Part shown: positions 39,542 to 47,498 of the stretch, in pieces
Layout of the letters: every line of letters starts with the position of its first letter
How positions within the stretch are numbered: position 1 is the stretch's first letter
Source of the DNA: Alphaproteobacteria bacterium
GTDB lineage: Bacteria > Pseudomonadota > Alphaproteobacteria > Micropepsales > Micropepsaceae
NCBI GenBank assembly: GCA_019241645.1
Contig: JAFAWQ010000052.1
Coordinates: forward strand, 43,591-107,590
Length of the DNA: 64,000 bases
Direction of reading: 5' to 3'
Program-made: the position numbers and the translations under genes
The notes under the pieces: generated by a model
Database searches by the model: none
What the model saw: only the letters and a program-made list of their open reading frames with translations
What the model was told of the DNA's origin: nothing

Positions 39542-39883
39542 ATGCGCGTCACCATCTATCACAATCCAAAATGCTCGAACTCGCGGCATTGCGTGGAGCT
39601 GATCCGGGAAGCGGGCTTCGAGCCCACCATCGTCGAATACCTCAAACACCCCCTTGCCCAACCCGACCTGGAAAAGCTGGTCGGCAAAATGGGCGTTGCG
39701 GTGCGCGATGTCATGCGCACGAAGGAGCCGCTCTACGGCGAGTTGGGCCTGAACGACGCGGGCGATGCTGCCCTGCTGAAGGCCGTCGCCGCCAATCCCG
39801 TGCTGCTCAACCGGCCGATCGTGGTGACGGACAAGGGCGCCAAGCTCTGCCGCCCGCCGGAGCTGGTGAAGGAGCTGCTCTGA
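39542..39883 (+). CDS. arsC: Arsenate reductase, glutaredoxin-dependent type
   Basis: The 113-residue product has the ArsC active site KCSNSRHC (Cys11) and the downstream Arg in NRPIVV. The family reduces arsenate to arsenite using glutathione and glutaredoxin. No other ars genes are adjacent, so it may have a general redox role (the Spx/ArsC/YffB fold is shared). Confidence 0.88.
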   Translation: MRVTIYHNPKCSNSRHCVELIREAGFEPTIVEYLKHPLAQPDLEKLVGKMGVAVRDVMRTKEPLYGELGLNDAGDAALLKAVAANPVLLNRPIVVTDKGAKLCRPPELVKELL

Positions 39884-39943
39884 CCCCTCTGCCACGAGCG
39901 CCGCGCTCTGCTACACTGGGGGACACATGGAGGGGAATTTGCC

Positions 39944-40393
39944 ATGACACGTTTTGCCGTTGCCGCAGCCCTGTTGCTTTTCACGGCTCCAGCCTTCGCT
40001 TCCGATGAAACCGATATCGTCGCCGCCATCAACAAGATGAACGACGCCCTGAACAAAAACGACATGAAGGCGGCCGGCGCCTTGCACAACGCAGATGCCG
40101 TCATCGTGGACGAAATTCCGCCTTACGCCTGGACCGGTAGCGGCACTTTCGATCGCTGGGCCACGGACTACGACAAATACATCAAGGCGCATGGCGACGC
40201 CGAGCCGGTGGTGACGACCGGAAAGGCGCTGCACGTGCTGGTCGAGGGTGACAAGGGCTATGCCGTCATCTCCGCGCTCTACACCTACAAGGAGCACGGC
40301 AAGAAGGTGCGGGAGAACGCGCTCTGGACCTTCGCCATGCAGAAGGCCGACGGCGCCTGGAAGATCGCCGCCTGGACCTGGGCGCCGCGTTAG
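39944..40393 (+). CDS. Secreted NTF2/SnoaL-like protein
   Basis: The 149-residue product has a signal peptide (ending TAPAFAS). Its alpha+beta layout is that of DUF4440/SnoaL proteins (DIVAAINKMNDALNKNDMKAAGALHNADAVIVDE ... ALWTFAMQKADGAWKIAAWTWAP). The fold often forms small-ligand pockets. The function is unknown. Confidence 0.8.
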   Translation: MTRFAVAAALLLFTAPAFASDETDIVAAINKMNDALNKNDMKAAGALHNADAVIVDEIPPYAWTGSGTFDRWATDYDKYIKAHGDAEPVVTTGKALHVLVEGDKGYAVISALYTYKEHGKKVRENALWTFAMQKADGAWKIAAWTWAPR

Positions 40394-40461
40394 GTCTGGC
40401 GGCTTCCCCAGCAGCGCGCATTCGCTAAACTGGCCCGGCATCAATTCAGGGAGTCCGTGCG

Positions 40462-40737
40462 ATGTGCCGGGCCATCAAGACGCTGCACAATTTCGCCCCG
40501 CCGGCTACGGATGACGAAATCCGCGCAAGCGCGATGCAATTCGTGCGCAAGATTTCCGGCACCACCCGGCCCTCGAAAGCGAACGAGGACGTGTTCAACC
40601 GCGCCGTGGACGAAGTCGCGCACATAGCGCACCATCTGCTCGCCGATTTGGTGACGACAGCGCCGCCGCGCGACCGCGCCGAATTCGCGGCCAAGGCCAA
40701 GGCACGCTCGGCACAGCGTTACGCCCCTCGTGCCTGA
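40462..40737 (+). CDS. DUF2277 family protein
   Basis: The 91-residue product matches DUF2277 from its start (MCRAIKTLHNFAPPATDDEIRASAMQFVRKISG) through the helical remainder. Function unknown. It overlaps the next gene by 8 bases. Confidence 0.85.
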   Translation: MCRAIKTLHNFAPPATDDEIRASAMQFVRKISGTTRPSKANEDVFNRAVDEVAHIAHHLLADLVTTAPPRDRAEFAAKAKARSAQRYAPRA

Positions 40738-41299
40738 CGCCTTCGTTCACGTCCGGCTGATCCTCGGCTTCGTCATCAGCCTCAGCCTGGCGCGCCTGCT
40801 CACCGGGCTCGCGCGGTTCGTGCAGCATCCCGGCCTTAAGCGCGATCCTTTACATCTGCTGTGGGCCGCTTCGATCGTGCTGCTGCTGGTGCATTTCTGG
40901 TGGTGGGAATTCTGGCTCGGCATGGTGAAGGTGTGGACCTTCGAGATCTATGCCTTTCTCGTCGCCTTCGTGTTCCAGCTCTATCTGCTCACCGCTCTGC
41001 TTTTCCCCGATGACATCTCCGAATACGGCAGCTACGGCGAGTATTTCATGCACCGGCGCAAATGGTTCTTCGGGCTGTTTGCCAGCGTGAACGTGTTCGA
41101 TGTGATCGATACCTTGATCAAGGGGCCGGAGCATGTCAGCCGTTATGAGGCGGATTACTGGATACAGCCGCCGATCTATATTGTGCTGTCGCTGATCGCC
41201 ATCGCCACCACCAGCCGCAAATATCACTATGCCTTCGTGGCCGTGAATTTGGTCTACCAACTGTTTTTCGTGGCGCGTTCCTTCTCGGTGCTGGGGTGA
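40730..41299 (+). CDS. Five-helix membrane protein of unknown function
   Basis: The 189-residue product starts at GTG 40730 inside the end of the DUF2277 gene. It has about five hydrophobic helices, one very Trp-rich (HFWWWEFWLGMVKVWTF). No family recognised. Its stop overlaps the next start (TGATG). Confidence 0.75.
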   Translation: MPDAFVHVRLILGFVISLSLARLLTGLARFVQHPGLKRDPLHLLWAASIVLLLVHFWWWEFWLGMVKVWTFEIYAFLVAFVFQLYLLTALLFPDDISEYGSYGEYFMHRRKWFFGLFASVNVFDVIDTLIKGPEHVSRYEADYWIQPPIYIVLSLIAIATTSRKYHYAFVAVNLVYQLFFVARSFSVLG

Positions 41300-41730
41300 T
41301 GCGGATGACATTTCGGACCATCATCATCGCGCTTGTTCTGGCGTGCGCGGGCGCCAACGCCGCGGAATCGGCCAAAGCGCCGGCGGCGCTCGAGCAGATG
41401 CGCGCGAAGTTCGCCGCGGCAGTGGCCGCCAGGGATCGCACCGCGGTGGCGAAGCTATCGCGCTTTCCCCTGGCGATCGAAGGGTACGAGCTTGCACCGA
41501 AGCTGACCGAACAGAAATTCCTGCGCGACAAGAATCGCTTCGACGGCCTGTTCTTCGGCGGCGATGCGCAACTGGTGACCTGCCTGAAGACGCAGCCCTT
41601 CACGTATCAGGCGGATGCGAAACAGTTCGGCGCGCGGCTCTGGCTGCTCGATTGCAACGGCAACGAATACTATTTCGGCGAGGACCACGGCCATTGGGCC
41701 TTCGCCGCCTACCAGAATATTAACGAGTAG
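41299..41730 (+). CDS. Secreted protein of unknown function
   Basis: From ATG 41299 the product has 143 residues with a signal peptide (ending AGANAAES). A helical segment (EQMRAKFAAAVAARDRTAVAKLSRFPL) and a beta-rich end with two Cys residues (LVTCLK, LLDCNG) follow. Coupled to the membrane-protein gene upstream by TGATG. Confidence 0.7.
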   Translation: MRMTFRTIIIALVLACAGANAAESAKAPAALEQMRAKFAAAVAARDRTAVAKLSRFPLAIEGYELAPKLTEQKFLRDKNRFDGLFFGGDAQLVTCLKTQPFTYQADAKQFGARLWLLDCNGNEYYFGEDHGHWAFAAYQNINE

Positions 41731-41824
41731 CGAAGCACGCGGGAGCGTGTTCGCAGTAAAAGCCCTACTCGACCTTCAGGATGGTGAGTTCGGCCGGCGG
41801 CGAAGCACGCGCGAGCGTGTTCGC
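41731..41824. repeat. 24-base direct repeat around the 3' end of greA
   Basis: Copy one lies at 41731-41754 and copy two at 41801-41824; they differ at one base. Each contains a CACGC..GCGTG inverted repeat. Copy two is inside the coding end of greA, copy one in the short space beyond its stop. No T-run follows. Confidence 0.65.
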
Positions 41825-42250
41825 CAAAAGATTCGCCATCTCCACCGTGTCGCCCGCTTGCGCGCCCATCAGCGCCTGCGCCAGCGGCGAGCGGAAGTTG
41901 ATGAGGCCGGCTTTCGGCTCGGCCTCGTCCTCACCGACGATGCGGATGGTCTGCGGCGCGGCCCCATTCCGAGAGAACGTAACCGTTGCGCCAAAAGCGA
42001 TAGCGCCGTCGTCCTTCGACGGCTTCACGACAACGGCGCTGGCCAGCGATTGGCGCCAGTAGCGCAGGTCGCGCTCCAGGGTTTCGCGCAGCAGCACGTT
42101 GGCTTCGGCGGCGAGCGTGGCTTCGAGGCGCTCCACCTCAGCTGCGATTTTCGCCAGCCCTTCCTCGGTGACGAGATTGGGGCCGGACGACACCATCCGC
42201 TCAGGCGGCGCCGCCCCCTCTGCCGTCTCCTTCACGAACGCGCGCGACAT
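41765..42250 (-). CDS. greA: Transcription elongation factor GreA/GreB family
   Basis: The 161-residue product has the N-terminal coiled coil (LVTEEGLAKIAAEVERLEATL...LERDLRYWRQSLASA) and the C-terminal FKBP-like domain (FGATVTFSRNGA..TIRIVGEDEAEPKAGLINFRSPLAQALMGAQAGDTVEM). Gre factors help stalled RNA polymerase cut back its transcript. The N-terminus before the coiled coil is slightly longer than in standard GreA, so GreB-like naming is possible. Confidence 0.88.
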   Translation of the reverse strand: MSRAFVKETAEGAAPPERMVSSGPNLVTEEGLAKIAAEVERLEATLAAEANVLLRETLERDLRYWRQSLASAVVVKPSKDDGAIAFGATVTFSRNGAAPQTIRIVGEDEAEPKAGLINFRSPLAQALMGAQAGDTVEMANLLANTLARASPPAELTILKVE

Positions 42251-42559
42251 GCGCTCCTTCCTTCTTCAGCCTGAAACGCTCGCCGCTACATCTTGTGCGC
42301 ACCTCCCTGGAATTCCACCTCGAATTGTTTTGGGGGTATCCGGTCTCCCTGCTGCCTCGGAATTCCCGGCATTCCCCGATAACCCATGGCCGGGATCGCT
42401 TCTGCCAAGCCACTGATTGGATTGCGAAAACGGTCTGAAGTTGTTTTGCGAAAAGGCGAAGGACCCCCCTCCCCTGTTTTCCCCACCGCAATTTCGACCT
42501 GTCCGTTCATCGCATAAAGCCCCGTTGGACCGCTTGCCTTTCCACCGCACAGAGACTAA
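42251..42559. other. Intergenic region without a recognised gene
   Basis: About 300 bases between the greA start and the possible SOS box. Short frames exist on both strands but none has a convincing start or composition. I see no RNA gene or clear hairpin. Confidence 0.5.
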
Positions 42560-42574
42560 GAACGAATACAGAAC
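42560..42574 (+). promoter_or_regulatory. Possible LexA box before the restriction-modification islet
   Basis: GAAC-GAATACA-GAAC is a perfect GAAC-N7-GAAC, the same form as the site in front of imuA. It lies ~49 bases before the first small gene of the islet and ~310 before the greA start on the other side. Confidence 0.55.
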
Positions 42575-42622
42575 TTGTCAACCGCGCGGGGGTGAAAATG
42601 GCATCGGAAGGTCTGGCTATCC

Positions 42623-42913
42623 TTGACGGCTCAGGAGCGCGGTCTGCTGCTGGAGGCGCTATCGCACTATTCGGACGGCAAGCGCGCGGAGGCAGATGAA
42701 GTCGATACTATGCGCGGTAAGATCGAACGCGCCAAGCCGCAACCTTGCGTGATCATGCGTGTCGAAGGCGGATTTGTGGAGGAAATCGGGGGGAATCCGT
42801 TTCCAGTTCGTCTCTACGACTACGACATCGATGGTGTGGATGACCCCCAGTTCGATGAAGAGGGCCGTGCCTGTGTGATCAGCGAGTACGAGCCGCAGCG
42901 AATCCAACCATAG
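42623..42913 (+). CDS. Small acidic protein of unknown function
   Basis: The 96-residue product starts at TTG 42623 behind GGAAGG. It is acidic, with a helical N-terminus and a beta-like remainder (PCVIMRVEGGFVEEIGGN..VRLYDYDIDGVDDPQFDEEGRACVISEYEP). Proteins with such a VRLYDYDIDG pattern are often carried on mobile or defence islands, but I cannot name the family. It is 26-33 bases before the nuclease gene and behind the possible LexA box. Confidence 0.65.
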   Translation: MTAQERGLLLEALSHYSDGKRAEADEVDTMRGKIERAKPQPCVIMRVEGGFVEEIGGNPFPVRLYDYDIDGVDDPQFDEEGRACVISEYEPQRIQP

Positions 42914-42945
42914 ATCTTCGGGGACCGCGGCATCATGCTTTGCGA

Positions 42946-43545
42946 ATGGCGAATCGCTCCAAAGTGCCAGCGGACATTCTGGAACGTTACCGTGTCCAGG
43001 AGTGGCGAAACGGGATCACGATTCTCTCGGTGGTCCACAAGCAGGAATGGCAGGACATCGTGGAAACGCTTCGCGATTTCCGGCTGCTCGCCAGCGAAAT
43101 CAAGAAGCCGGGTGGCAGGAAGACGGAAGGCATCGTCGGCAGGATCGATGGAGCGCTCTACAAGCGAGCCTGGAAGGAAAAGTCGTTCGACACGAGAATT
43201 ATTGTGGACGACATTGAGCATCCCTCGCCCACACACGCGGTGGACTGCTTCAAGAACCGCGTCGCGCTCGAAATGGAATGGAACAGCAAGGACACGACGT
43301 TCGACCGCGATCTCAACAACTTTCGTCTGCTCTTTGATCTGCGCGTGATTGACGTGGGTGTGATCGTGACGCGCGCGACAGAATTGCACAGCACTATCAG
43401 AAAGCTTCGAAAGAAAACGAGTTATGGCGAGTCCACCACGCACTTCGACAAGCTTCTGCCGCGCATCGAAGGCGGCGGTGGTGGCGGATGCCCGATTGTC
43501 GCTTTCGCCATCAAGAAGGAATGCTACATCGATGACAGCCAATGA
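42946..43545 (+). CDS. BglII-like type II restriction endonuclease
   Basis: From ATG 42946 (a TTG lies two codons earlier) the product has 199 residues. ALEMEWNSKDTTFDRDLNNF fits the PD-(D/E)xK-type active region of the BglII family, and STTHFDKLLPRIEGGGGGGCPIVAFAI fits its C-terminal signature. The family cuts a palindromic DNA site. Its 3' end overlaps the methyltransferase gene by 14 bases, so nuclease and methylase are made together. The recognised site cannot be read from the sequence. Confidence 0.82.
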   Translation: MANRSKVPADILERYRVQEWRNGITILSVVHKQEWQDIVETLRDFRLLASEIKKPGGRKTEGIVGRIDGALYKRAWKEKSFDTRIIVDDIEHPSPTHAVDCFKNRVALEMEWNSKDTTFDRDLNNFRLLFDLRVIDVGVIVTRATELHSTIRKLRKKTSYGESTTHFDKLLPRIEGGGGGGCPIVAFAIKKECYIDDSQ

Positions 43546-44155
43546 TGCTTTGCTGACATTCGTGGAAGGCGAGCGGTTTGCAACGATCTTGGCCGATCCG
43601 CCGTGGCGGTTTGCCAACCGCACCGGAAAGATGGCGCCGGAGCACAAGCGGCTTTCGCGCTACGAAACCATGAGCATCGAGGAGATTTGCGCGCTGCCGG
43701 TCGGCGATGTCGCGCGAGAACGCGCGCACCTGTATCTCTGGGTGCCGAACGCGCTGCTGCCGTGGGGCTTGCAGGCGATGGCCGCATGGGGCTTCACCTA
43801 CAAAAGCAACATCGTCTGGCACAAGGTTCGCAAGGACGGCGGCTCGGATGGCCGCGGCGTCGGCTTCTACTTCCGCAACGTGACAGAGCTGATCCTGTTC
43901 GGCGTGCGCGGCAACAACATCCGCACGCTTGCGCCAGGACGGCGGCAGGTCAACCTGCTCGCCACGCGCAAGCAGGAACACTCGCGCAAGCCCGATGAGC
44001 AGTATGCGATCATCGAGTCCTGTTCCGAAGGGCCGTATCTGGAGCTGTTCGCACGCGGGCGCCGAGATGGCTGGACGTCCTGGGGCGCGCAAGCCGATGA
44101 CGGCTACCGGCCGAACTGGAAAACGTACGCGTTTAATTCCGCGGCGACCTTGTAA
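43532..44155 (+). CDS. MT-A70 family N6-adenine DNA methyltransferase
   Basis: The 207-residue product carries the catalytic DPPW (residues 22-25) and typical MT-A70 features (SIEEICALPVGDVARERAHLYLWVPNALL, GFTYKSNIVWHKV, and the SRKPDEQYAIIESCS helix). In bacteria this family often methylates DNA as the partner of a type II nuclease. Its overlap with the BglII-like gene makes a compact restriction-modification pair, and the methylase would protect host sites. Confidence 0.87.
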   Translation: MTANDALLTFVEGERFATILADPPWRFANRTGKMAPEHKRLSRYETMSIEEICALPVGDVARERAHLYLWVPNALLPWGLQAMAAWGFTYKSNIVWHKVRKDGGSDGRGVGFYFRNVTELILFGVRGNNIRTLAPGRRQVNLLATRKQEHSRKPDEQYAIIESCSEGPYLELFARGRRDGWTSWGAQADDGYRPNWKTYAFNSAATL

Positions 44156-44158
44156 AAT

Positions 44159-44174
44159 CTACATAACTATGTAG
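44159..44174. promoter_or_regulatory. Palindromic operator of the first BrnT/BrnA module
   Basis: CTACATA-AC-TATGTAG is a perfect 7-2-7 inverted repeat 9 bases before the toxin gene. The antitoxin of this family is a ribbon-helix-helix repressor of its own operon. The second BrnT/BrnA module has a similar repeat. Confidence 0.7.
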
Positions 44175-44183
44175 ACTTCTGGA

Positions 44184-44483
44184 ATGGGCCAGGACGACAC
44201 CTGCTCGTGGGACGATGCGAAGCAGGAGTCGAACCTTAACAAGCACGGCTACGATTTTGCGGATATGGCCGAGGTGTTCGACGGCCGGTTCGTAGTGACG
44301 CGCCTCGACGATCGATTCGACTATCGCGAGCGGCGCTACAACATGCTGGCGGAATTTCACGGCCGCATCGTCAATGTAACGTTCGCGCCGCGCGCCGGCC
44401 GGGCGCATTTGATTTCGGTTCGCCCGGCGAGCCGGGAAGAGAGGAAGGTCTACGATGAGCGGAAGACGCAGGCAGGCGCCTAA
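44184..44483 (+). CDS. brnT: BrnT-family toxin (DUF497)
   Basis: The 99-residue product has the BrnT pattern: an N-terminal WDDAKQESNLNKHGYDFADMAEVF, a central strand pair RERRYNMLAEFHGRIVNVTFAPR, and ISVRPASREERKVYDE. BrnT is a RelE-like ribonuclease that stops translation when free. Its gene overlaps the antitoxin gene by 29 bases. Confidence 0.88.
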   Translation: MGQDDTCSWDDAKQESNLNKHGYDFADMAEVFDGRFVVTRLDDRFDYRERRYNMLAEFHGRIVNVTFAPRAGRAHLISVRPASREERKVYDERKTQAGA

Positions 44484-44754
44484 GGCCGCCAAGGGCCGCA
44501 CCGACTGGAAGCGAATCGCGAAGCTGAGCAACGCCGAGATCGAGCGCATGGCGGCGCGCGATGCCGACAATCCCGGCACGAAGAAGGCGGATTGGGCGAA
44601 GGCGTTCATCGGCGCGCCGCCGCTGAAAACGCCGGTGAATGCGAAATTCGACGTGGACGTCGTGGAGTGGTTCAGGTCACAGGGCCGCGGCTACCAGGCA
44701 CGCATGAACGCCGTCCTCCGCCGCTACATGGAAGTCCACCGCAAGACGGGGTAG
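44455..44754 (+). CDS. brnA: BrnA-family antitoxin (DUF4415)
   Basis: The 99-residue product has a basic N-terminus, a toxin-wrapping middle and the C-terminal ribbon-helix-helix of the family (VDVVEWFRSQGRGYQARMNAVLRRYM). It would bind the toxin and the palindrome at 44159. The 3' end of this gene recurs as a decayed copy at 50072-50146. Confidence 0.88.
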   Translation: MSGRRRQAPKAAKGRTDWKRIAKLSNAEIERMAARDADNPGTKKADWAKAFIGAPPLKTPVNAKFDVDVVEWFRSQGRGYQARMNAVLRRYMEVHRKTG

Positions 44755-44792
44755 TCGCGCTCGCGCCGCAACTGGTGAACACGCTCTCGCGG

Positions 44793-45629
44793 CTACTGCC
44801 ACACGTCTTTGATCGGTTTTGCGCTTTGGGTATTGCCCAGCGGCGCGAGGCCATACATGTCCAGAATGGTGCGCAGCACATTGTAGTGGTCGATGCTCTC
44901 GCCGTACTGGCCGGGCTTCACCATCGGGCCGACGAAAATCGTGGGGATGCGATTGCCCTCGCTGCGGTCGTCTTCATCCCATGTCAGGATCAACAGGCTG
45001 TTGTGCTTCGCCGCCCACTTCACATAGCCCTTGAGATTGTTCTTCAGCCAGTCGTCGGCCTGCTTGATCGTGCCATCATGCATGTCGTTGTCGAGATTGG
45101 GGATGACCCAGGAGACGGTCGGCAGCTTCCTGTAGTTCGTGGGGAAGCTGGTGAACGGCAGGTTCGTCTTCTTCGGCAGGTTGAGGAAGTTCGTCCACGG
45201 CGCATGCTTGCGCGCATAGGCGCCGTATTTGCAGACGAGCGAGCCCTTCTCCGGCAGGTCTTCCGAATAGCCGGCGAAGCTGTAGCCGGCCTCGAGCAGC
45301 TCGCTGCCTTCGTTGGCGGTGTCGAAACTGTGCGGGCAGGAATCGTCGTGGATGCCCTGGTTGGAGCCGGAGAACAGGTCGAGATAATTCGGCTGGCTGG
45401 GATGCTCGATGGCGTGGGAATCGGTGAACAGCGCGCCCGCCTGCGCCAGCGCATTCATGTAGGGCGCCTGGGGCGAGCCGATGACGTCCGAATAGCCGTG
45501 GTTCTCCTCCAGCACGATGACGATGTGATCCGGCACCGGCAGGGCCGCCGGCGCGGCGTGCGCGCTTGTCACGCAGGTGGCCGTCGCCATGGCGCAGATT
45601 CCTGCAATGGTTGTGCGCGGCTTTCTCAT
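44793..45629 (-). CDS. Secreted phosphoesterase (acid phosphatase/phospholipase C family)
   Basis: The 278-residue product has a signal peptide and PF04185-like motifs: VPDHIVIVLEENHGYSDVIG with the metal-binding Glu-Glu-Asn-His, the HPSQPNYLDLFSG block, and TWDEDD near the C-terminus. The family hydrolyses phosphate esters in the periplasm or outside the cell. The exact substrate is unknown. Confidence 0.85.
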   Translation of the reverse strand: MRKPRTTIAGICAMATATCVTSAHAAPAALPVPDHIVIVLEENHGYSDVIGSPQAPYMNALAQAGALFTDSHAIEHPSQPNYLDLFSGSNQGIHDDSCPHSFDTANEGSELLEAGYSFAGYSEDLPEKGSLVCKYGAYARKHAPWTNFLNLPKKTNLPFTSFPTNYRKLPTVSWVIPNLDNDMHDGTIKQADDWLKNNLKGYVKWAAKHNSLLILTWDEDDRSEGNRIPTIFVGPMVKPGQYGESIDHYNVLRTILDMYGLAPLGNTQSAKPIKDVWQ

Positions 45630-45703
45630 GGCGGTGTTCTCCGATCTGACTGCACAAACTAAGCCTTGATTATGACACGGCTGTAAAGCGCAGGTTGCAA
45701 AGG

Positions 45704-47365
45704 TCAGCGCAGCTCCTCCGGCACGGCCGGATATTCTGTGAAGACAGAGCCGAGGCTTTTCATCAGCGGTCCCAGCCAGGGCTCGAAACGGCGCCAGTAA
45801 TCCACGGCGTCCCTGGTGATGGGCCGCCGCACCTGCTCGGAGCTTGGCGTAAGGATCGTCCGCTTGGTCTCGTAGAACCGCAGCGTGTTCTCCTCGAACG
45901 GCAGCGCGAGATAATCGAACAGCCTGCGCACTTCGCGTTCGGGATCGGCCACCATATTCTCGTAGATCACCCGATGCACCTTGCCGGGCAGCACCGAATC
46001 GAAATGCGCCATCAGCTCCACATATTCGCGGTAGGAACGGCCGAGCTCGGTGATGCGCAAGCGGCCCGCCGCGCTGTAGAGCTTGAAGGTGGAGAGGCAG
46101 GAGTCCGCGGGGTTGCGCCGCGCGTCGATGATCTTCGCGTTCGGCAGCATGAGATGGATCATGCCGGTGAAGAGATAATTGTCCGGCTTCTTATCGATGA
46201 AAAACGGCCGCCCGAGTTTGCGGTGCGGGCGCGCATATCCCAGATACTCTTCCCCCAGCGCCGCCGCCTCCTCCGGGCCAAGCGCCGCCAGCGCCGAGAG
46301 CGCATCGGTGTCCAGCACCACGCCCAGGCCCTGGCGCCGCGCCAGCCGCTTGGCGATGTTGCCGATATAGGTGAGCTCCGCCGTGCCCTCGATCGCCGAA
46401 TGGCTGGAGAGGATTTGCTCGACCAGCGTCGATCCCGAACGCGGCCGGCCGAGAACGAAAATCGGATCCGGCGCCTTGCAGCCAAACCCATCGCGGCTGC
46501 GAAAAAATTCGGGCGTGAACAGCGCCTTGTTGGCCGCCACCGCCGCCGTTAGCGCATCCGGATTGTAGGTCGAGTGAACGCGCATGGCCGCGTTGACGAT
46601 GGCGTACTGTTCCCATGAGCGTTTGTAATCGCCCAGATCCTCGTACGCCTTGCCGAGCGCGAACTGGAACCCGGCCCGATCGCTTGGCGTGAGATCGGGT
46701 TTCGCGACCTGCTCGTGCATGGCGGCGATATCGCCGGCATCGAAACGGAACGTCTTCAGATTGGCGAGGCTCCAGTAAGCCTGGCCACAGGACGGACGGG
46801 CCGCAATCGCCTGCCGGTAGGCGGCGATGCTCTCCGCGGCTGAACCCGAGACTCGAAGCGCGTGCCCATAGCTCACCCAGCATTCCGCGCGGTCCGGATT
46901 GTCCTTTGCCAGGCCTTCATAGAGGCTGACCGATTCCGCATTCTCTCCCAGATTCCCCAGAAGTCCCGCCTTCATCTGCCGGAACAGCGGGTTGGCCGGT
47001 TCTTCGGCGAGCAGCTTGTCGAGTTCGGCGAGGGCGGCCGCATAGCGGTTCATTTCGCCCAGCTGCTTGACATATTCCGAGCGCGCGGCGGTGAAGTCCG
47101 GCGCGATGTCGAGAGAGCGCGCGAGATGTTCCAGCGCCTCCTCGCGGCGATCCTGGCGATAGAGCGCGCGCGCCGTGAGGAACAAGGCGTCGGCATCGCG
47201 GGGATTCCTGGCAAGATACGCCGCCAGTTCCTTTCCGGCGCCGGCGACATTGCCTTCGCGCATTTCCGAAACGATCTGGCGCAGGCGCGGATTGCGCAGC
47301 GGCCGCTTGTTTCCAAGCTCGGCAGCGGCGCGCGCGAATGCGCCCATTTCGGAGAATTCGCTCAT
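45704..47365 (-). CDS. TPR-sulfotransferase fusion, second copy
   Basis: From ATG 47365 (a TTG lies two codons earlier) the product has 553 residues. Residues ~25-270 are tetratricopeptide repeats (ADALFLTARALYRQDRREEALEHLARSLDIAP and others). Residues ~295-540 form the sulfotransferase with LGRPRSGSTLVEQIL (~304-318) for PAPS and the ARRNPADSCLSTFK 3'-phosphate segment. It has about 100 residues more of TPR than the 25110 paralogue. The two genes are far apart and on opposite strands. Confidence 0.87.
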   Translation of the reverse strand: MSEFSEMGAFARAAAELGNKRPLRNPRLRQIVSEMREGNVAGAGKELAAYLARNPRDADALFLTARALYRQDRREEALEHLARSLDIAPDFTAARSEYVKQLGEMNRYAAALAELDKLLAEEPANPLFRQMKAGLLGNLGENAESVSLYEGLAKDNPDRAECWVSYGHALRVSGSAAESIAAYRQAIAARPSCGQAYWSLANLKTFRFDAGDIAAMHEQVAKPDLTPSDRAGFQFALGKAYEDLGDYKRSWEQYAIVNAAMRVHSTYNPDALTAAVAANKALFTPEFFRSRDGFGCKAPDPIFVLGRPRSGSTLVEQILSSHSAIEGTAELTYIGNIAKRLARRQGLGVVLDTDALSALAALGPEEAAALGEEYLGYARPHRKLGRPFFIDKKPDNYLFTGMIHLMLPNAKIIDARRNPADSCLSTFKLYSAAGRLRITELGRSYREYVELMAHFDSVLPGKVHRVIYENMVADPEREVRRLFDYLALPFEENTLRFYETKRTILTPSSEQVRRPITRDAVDYWRRFEPWLGPLMKSLGSVFTEYPAVPEELR

Positions 47366-47450
47366 CGTCAAGCGATTAGAGGAAATGCGTGGAACTGCAA
47401 AGATCGGTGCGCGCGAGAATCATGGAACCGCCGGCGACCGCGCAAACGAA

Positions 47451-47472
47451 GAGGGCGGCCGAAGCCGCCCTC
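47451..47472 (-). terminator. Hairpin after the first tandem secreted paralogue
   Basis: The arms GAGGGCGGC and GCCGCCCTC (9 pairs) close a TTCG tetraloop on the minus strand. A hairpin with the same arms follows the upstream paralogue at 48498. Confidence 0.8.
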
Positions 47473-47498
47473 TCCTCAAACCAGGTGATCTTACGACG

